From assembly GCF_023278565.1 (NCBI RefSeq), contig NC_064680.1, forward strand, positions 744,001 to 808,000: a stretch of DNA of 64,000 bases, written 5' to 3'. Shown here piece by piece: positions 59,101 to 64,000 of this stretch. The first letter of the stretch is position 1, and each line of letters begins with the position of its first letter. This DNA comes from Colletotrichum lupini. Taxonomy: Eukaryota > Ascomycota > Sordariomycetes > Glomerellales > Glomerellaceae. The position numbers and the translations under genes are program-made. The notes below the pieces were generated by a model. That model was not told the origin of the DNA. It did not search any database and saw nothing but the letters and a program-made list of their open reading frames with translations.

Positions 59101-62044
59101 GTACGATAATAGTTTGCGCTTTTACGTTAACTTCCGTAAGCTTAATAAGGTTATAAAAAAAGACCGCTACTTACTACTACTTATTAATAAGACCCTCGCG
59201 CGGCTAAGTAGGGCGAAGGTATTTATTAAACTAGATATTAAGTAGGCGTTCTACCGCATCCGCCTCGACCTAGCCTCCGAGGATTTAACGACGTTTAGAA
59301 CCCGCTACGGGGCGTATAAGTATAAGGTAGTACCCTTTGGGCTCTATAACCGGCCTACTACGTACTAGCGATATATAAACGAGATACTAATAGAGTACCT
59401 AGACGACTTCTATACGGCATATATAAACAATATCCTAATCTTCTCTAACGACCCCCTCTAGTACTAAGAGCACGTTACTAAAGTACTAAACCGCTTACGG
59501 AAAGCAGGCTTATAAGCGGATATTAAAAAGTACGAATTTAGCGTTACTTTTATAAAGTACCTAGGCTTCGTAGTTTTTATAGAAAGTATATAGCTTAATA
59601 AGGAGAAAGTCTCTGTAGTTAGAGACTAGAAACTACCTATATCACTTAAGGGTATCTAGTCCTTCCTCGGGTTCTATAACTTCTATAAGAGGTTTATAAG
59701 GGATTACGGCCGCCTAGCTAGGCCCCTTACGAGGCTAATAAGTAAGGGAGTTCTTTTTAACTTTAGTACTAACTACGAGACGGCTTTTAAGGCTATAAAG
59801 CTAATACTAACGTCGGTACTAATCCTCTACTATTTTAAACTAAAACTACTAACGTAGCTAAAAACCGACGCCTCTAACTTAGTATGCGCCGGAGCGCTAC
59901 TATAATAATAAGAGGATAACGGGTTATAGTACTTAATAGCCTTTTATTTAAAAACGATGAGCGGCATAGAGCTTAACTATACTATTTACGATAAGGAAAT
60001 ACTAGTAATAATACTATACTTAGAGAAATAGCGCGCGGAGCTTATAAGCTACGAGTATAAGTTCGACGTTATTATAAACTATTAGCTACTACTATTCTTT
60101 ATAACTAAGCGCCTACTTAACCTACGATAAGCCCGGTGGGCCGGCACGCTAGCGGACTTTAACTTTTAGATCTACTACCGCCTAGGGAAAGAGAACGTAC
60201 TAGCTAACGCCCTATTATAGAAAATAGAGGATATCCGTACCCAGTAGGTACTAAAAAAGGCTAATAAGACCTAAGTCTTTTTATTACTAAGACTGCTATC
60301 TTTTAATATCGCGGCGGAGTTACGGGCGCTATTAGGCGCCGCAGTTAGTTAACTATAGTTTATAGTCGGCTCGCTCTTATTAAAAAACGAGCTCTAGGGG
60401 TACTTATTAATAAAGAAGATTTTAAAGCTTAATAAAGACCTTATTATAGCGTCCCTCGCGCTAATACGAGCGCTAGCGGCCGAAAGGTACGAGCGCTAGT
60501 CTATTTAAGACGACGGATTACTAATAATAAACGGGAAGCTCGTAGTACCTAAGGAAGAGAACCTTCGTACTATAGTTATCCGCGAGGTCTACGAGTAAAA
60601 GCTCCTCGCCTACCTAGGACGTAATAAGGTTATAAAAATAATTAAGTAGCGATACTACTAGCCGGGCCTAACGGCGGATGCTTATTAGTACGTACGGAAC
60701 TACTATACTTATTACTAATTATAAAAGCCGCGCAATAAGCCCCTGGGGGAGCTAAGGCCACTTTTAGTGCCCGACTACCCGTAGTAGTATATTTTTACTA
60801 ATTTTATAACTATCCTTACTAATTAAAAAGGATTCGATAATATTTAGGTAGTAATAGACTGCCTAGGTAAGAGGGCGATATCCGTTCCTTATTATAAAAC
60901 TACTATAATAAAAGATATAAGCCGAATATTTTACGAACGGGTACTACCTATCTTCGGCTTACTAAAGACTATTATATCGGACCGAGGCCCCTAATTTATC
61001 TCTAATTTCTAGGGGGAGCTCTATAAGATCTGCGAGGTTAAGCTATAGCTATCGACGGCCGACTACTCTTAAATAAACGGCTAGATAGAGGTACTAAACT
61101 AGTATATCCTATAGCGGTTAAGACTACTAGTTAACTAATATTAAAATAACTAGAGCGATATACTACCCGCGGTCGACTTTACCTATACTACCTAGCCTAG
61201 CGAGATAATAGGGCTATTATTATATAAAATAGAATTCGGTTATTAGCTACGACTCTTTTTTAATTAGTCTAAACGAACTTACTAATTCGGCTCTATAAAA
61301 AAAAAGCTAAACCGTACTAACGCGTAGCGTATAGCCTAGGGGATATATAAGGCCTAGGAGACCGCTAGGGGTAATATAAAGGTCGCTTAGGTACGGCATA
61401 AAAGGTATACTAATTACTACCGGCGCCCGGACGACCTAAAGCTAAGAGACCGGGTCTTTATTAATACCTCGTACTAGAAGTCCGCTAATATAAATAAACT
61501 ATAATAGCCGTGGGCCGGGCTATAGCCTATCGTTAGTACTAAATAGGGGGGCATATAGATTATAGAACTACTAGCGGGTAGCCGGGCATACCCGGTCTTT
61601 TACCCGAATAAGCTAAGGAAGGCCGCTAATAACCTACTACCCGGGTAGAACTAAGACCTGCTATTACTAATTATTAATAATAACGGCAAACTAAAGTACG
61701 AGGTCTCGGAGGTTATTAAATTACGCTTATATAGGGGAAAACTATAGTACTAAGCGGATTAGAAGGGGTACGATACGGATCTAACTTAGTACGACGTAAA
61801 GAGCTTTTAATATGCGCTAGCGGCGCTCTAAGCGTTTTACTGCTAGTACCTAATTACTAAGGGCCCGCTACGGAACTTAAATATATAGATAGAAGCTACC
61901 GCGGCTAGCGATTTGCTATTACTAAGGGACGACGATAATACGATAATAGTAATTACGGCTATGGATTTAGTAAATTAAGGGGTAATTTAGAGGTTTATTT
62001 TTCGGCGCTGCGGATAGCGCCCTCTAGTATAAAGGGGGGGGTAA

Positions 62045-62267
62045 TGTTACGGCAGTAGGCACTAGGGCCCTATAGGCCCTGTGGTTTAGCTTTAGGCTAC
62101 GAGGCTAAGCTCTTAGTAATTATATAACGAGCTAGACTACAGGGCCCAAAGGGCTAGCCTACTAGCTTCTACCCACTGTTCTATTTTTTTCCTCTTTACG
62201 TTAAGTCTTTAGTTAATTAGGTTAATATAGCAGCGTTCCGACCTGCCTCGAGATCCCTTTCGTAACA
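62045..62267 (+). repeat. 3' LTR of nested gypsy (223 bp)
   Basis: Same length as the 5' copy, with differences that are transitions. The palindrome is lost here (GTAATTATATAAC). The last 70 bases keep more G and C than the 5' copy. Confidence 0.92.
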
Positions 62268-64000
62268 CTCTGAGGAAGTAATTAATTAGTCCATTCTCCT
62301 TAAAGTTAATATATTTTTTTATATTATTAACGATCCCCTAAGCCGCCTTTCGGTCGTCTCGATAGTATAGAATAATAAAGTTATCGACGTAGAATACTAG
62401 TATTATCTTCCTATCTATGGTTTAATAAATATAGATCTCCTCGTAGCTATATATTATATTTATATTACGGAGTATAGAAATAAAAGTTTAGAACTAGAGA
62501 ATTAGCGAGTCTTAGAGGCTATATAGAGCGCGTTAGAGTTTACTTACTTTATTAGTAACTTTATATCCCTCTAGGAGTTTAATAATTACTAGCTTCTCGC
62601 TTTTAAAAAGCGCGTTAAGGAATGCGTTAATAGTATTATACTAGTCTACTTTAAGGTTGAATTAGGTAGCTATTACTATTATAAGCCTAAAGGCCTTTGC
62701 GGTAAGCGTCGAAGCGTACGTATTTTATAAGGGGTTAAGTAGTTATATATCCCCCCTTATATATATACGTACTTTTACTTCGCTAACCTCGTTATCGACG
62801 TCGTGCTTATAAGTATATACCTACTTTAATAAAAGTAGGATCCCTTATTTAAGATTATAGTTAACCTCTTTTTATATATTAATATCCCTTAGCTTTTTTA
62901 TTTCTACGTCTATAGTATCCCTAAGTAACTTCTATAATTATAGTAGGAGATATTTAATATTACTAAACTTCTTTAGTAAGCTTTAGAAGTTAACTTTAGT
63001 AAGTCGTAGTTTCTAAACTCCTCTAGAGCGCTCTAAATAGGTCCTATAAACTGCTCCTTTTACTACTTAATAGAGTATTATATATTTTATATTACTTTTT
63101 TCTATAGCTTTTTACTAATTAAGTATAAAGGTAAAGAAAAAGTAGTCCTAGAAACGGTTATAGTAATCGCCGTCTCTTATATTTAAATATAAGAGCGTTA
63201 TAAAAATACTACTATCGAAGCGTTATAGAGGTTTGCGGGCCCGGTTTAAACGTTTAGGACTTAATAGAGCTTTACTTAGTACTCGATAAGGTAGTTCTTA
63301 TAAGCTCTGTTCTTATATAATAGTAAAGGTTTATTATAAGGGTTCCTTACTAACGTCGACTTTAGTATTAAAAATTATTTCTTTATAATTAGTACCTCGT
63401 TTACCGCGTGCTTTAGCGTTTTATTAAGAGCCGTTAGGAATTAAAAGCTTAAGAACCTCCGTAATATATATAAGCGCTTATAAAGAGGATTATAGACTAC
63501 GTAGAGCCGTTTATAACCTAGTTATTATATCCCCTTTTTTATCCCTACCCCCGAGCTTACATAAGGGGGTTATCTTAGGGGTTAGTAATAATAATAAAAC
63601 TATATTAGCCTCTTTAGCCTTATTTATTATACCCTAGAGTACGTCTATCGGTTACTTAGCGTCCTAAATAGTTAAAAATCTAATAATAATACTATCCTCG
63701 ACTATAGAGTTATCTTAAGTACTAGTATTTCCGAAGTCTAGATCCACTTCCCTAAGTACTTAAATTAACTTATCGTTAGTATTAAAGAGTTCTTATATCT
63801 CTTAAATTACTAAATTTATTTACTTACCCACAATAGCTTATTCCTCGTATACGGGATTATAAAAGACTTCTTTATTAAACCTAATATTCTTTATAATAAA
63901 CACCTACTCGAGCGCGGGTACCTAGACCCTATATAAGTTATACGTTTTTAATATATATTTAACTAAGTATCTTATATACCCGTAAGGAAGTATTTTAAAC

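Larger units (their letters stand above)
55943..62267 (+). mobile_element. Ty3/gypsy retrotransposon nested in the copia element
   Basis: A 6.3-kb element with 223-bp LTRs (55943-56165 and 62045-62267; TGT...ACA). The flanking 4-mers CTCC (55939-55942) and CTCT (62268-62271) differ by one RIP-type change. Reading through stops on the plus strand gives a complete gypsy order: gag zinc knuckle near 57744-57800 (two cysteines turned into Tyr); reverse transcriptase at 59040-59450 (TPFASPTLFIKK, RLNKV-like, AFYRIRL, YINNILIFS in place of a YVDD site); RNase H near 59760-60130; integrase zinc-binding and core near 60600-60950 (ADAYQYVRN, PLGELRPL, VVIDCLGKRAIS); and a chromodomain-like end near 61670-61830 (KLKYEVSEVI...GYDTDLT-YD). 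It is a chromovirus-type element, inactive. Confidence 0.92.
53163..64000 (-). mobile_element. Ty1/copia retrotransposon, RIP-degraded, interrupted and running off the window
   Basis: Copia sequence on the minus strand in two parts, 53163-55942 and 62268-64000, separated by a nested gypsy element. The right part shows the end of integrase near 63850-63990 (GYIRYLVKY...KNIRFNKEVF) and the reverse-transcriptase YVDN site (YVDD altered) near 62390. The left part continues the same protein: VRIL-NRTTRKVY, then KVGSILYIAIIIRLDVAFTYS near 55690-55770, the copia block just before RNase H. The left end has an approximately 140-bp LTR (about 53163-53304) starting TGTAATA, preceded on the minus strand by a purine tract AGGGGG near 53310. 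The other end lies beyond base 64000. RIP has removed all open frames. Confidence 0.85.

Overview
The window is nuclear DNA of a filamentous ascomycete (Pezizomycotina, most likely a Sordariomycete; the species cannot be read from the sequence). The evidence is genes with 45-75 bp GT-AG introns, two core eukaryotic genes (RPD3-type histone deacetylase and proteasome lid RPN11), two Pth11-like seven-helix receptors, and long AT-rich blocks nearly free of CA/TG dinucleotides and rich in TA. That last pattern is the signature of repeat-induced point mutation (RIP).

Layout. 1-2615: no recognisable gene. 2616-10031: a complete RIP-degraded Ty1/copia element with 202-bp LTRs and a perfect 5-bp target duplication. 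11419-19084: a run of minus-strand metabolic genes, namely an MFS monocarboxylate-type transporter, a cytochrome P450 in ruins (C-terminal part 13350-14530, N-terminal part 16117-16403), a secreted DUF3472-type gene with a premature TAG, and an intact secreted GMC oxidoreductase. It looks like the remains of a small catabolic or secondary-metabolite cluster. 19085-21836: nothing recognised. 21837-28910: RPD3 flanked by two inward-facing Pth11-like receptor paralogues that share exon structure. 30998-35511: RPN11, a conserved gene of unknown function, and a four-helix MARVEL-like membrane protein with a Q/Y-rich tail.

37677-45771: a RIP-degraded Ty3/gypsy element (minus strand) with three LTRs, because its 5' LTR plus leader is tandemly duplicated. 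45956-51198: three paralogues of a fungal family with an LPxELRN-type motif, each with a 44-nt middle exon. The central copy is split by a 450-bp hAT-like MITE with an 8-bp target duplication; the MITE carries tRNA-type A and B boxes. 53163-64000: a RIP-degraded Ty1/copia element (minus strand, running off the right edge) into which a complete Ty3/gypsy element (plus strand, 55943-62267) inserted in the middle of the reverse-transcriptase sequence.

The core genes sit in GC-balanced DNA. The dispensable or broken genes (P450, DUF3472, LPxELRN family) lie next to the transposon blocks, the 'two-speed' layout common in plant-associated and other fungi. All exon joins given are my own reading of splice signals and phases; no database search was possible.
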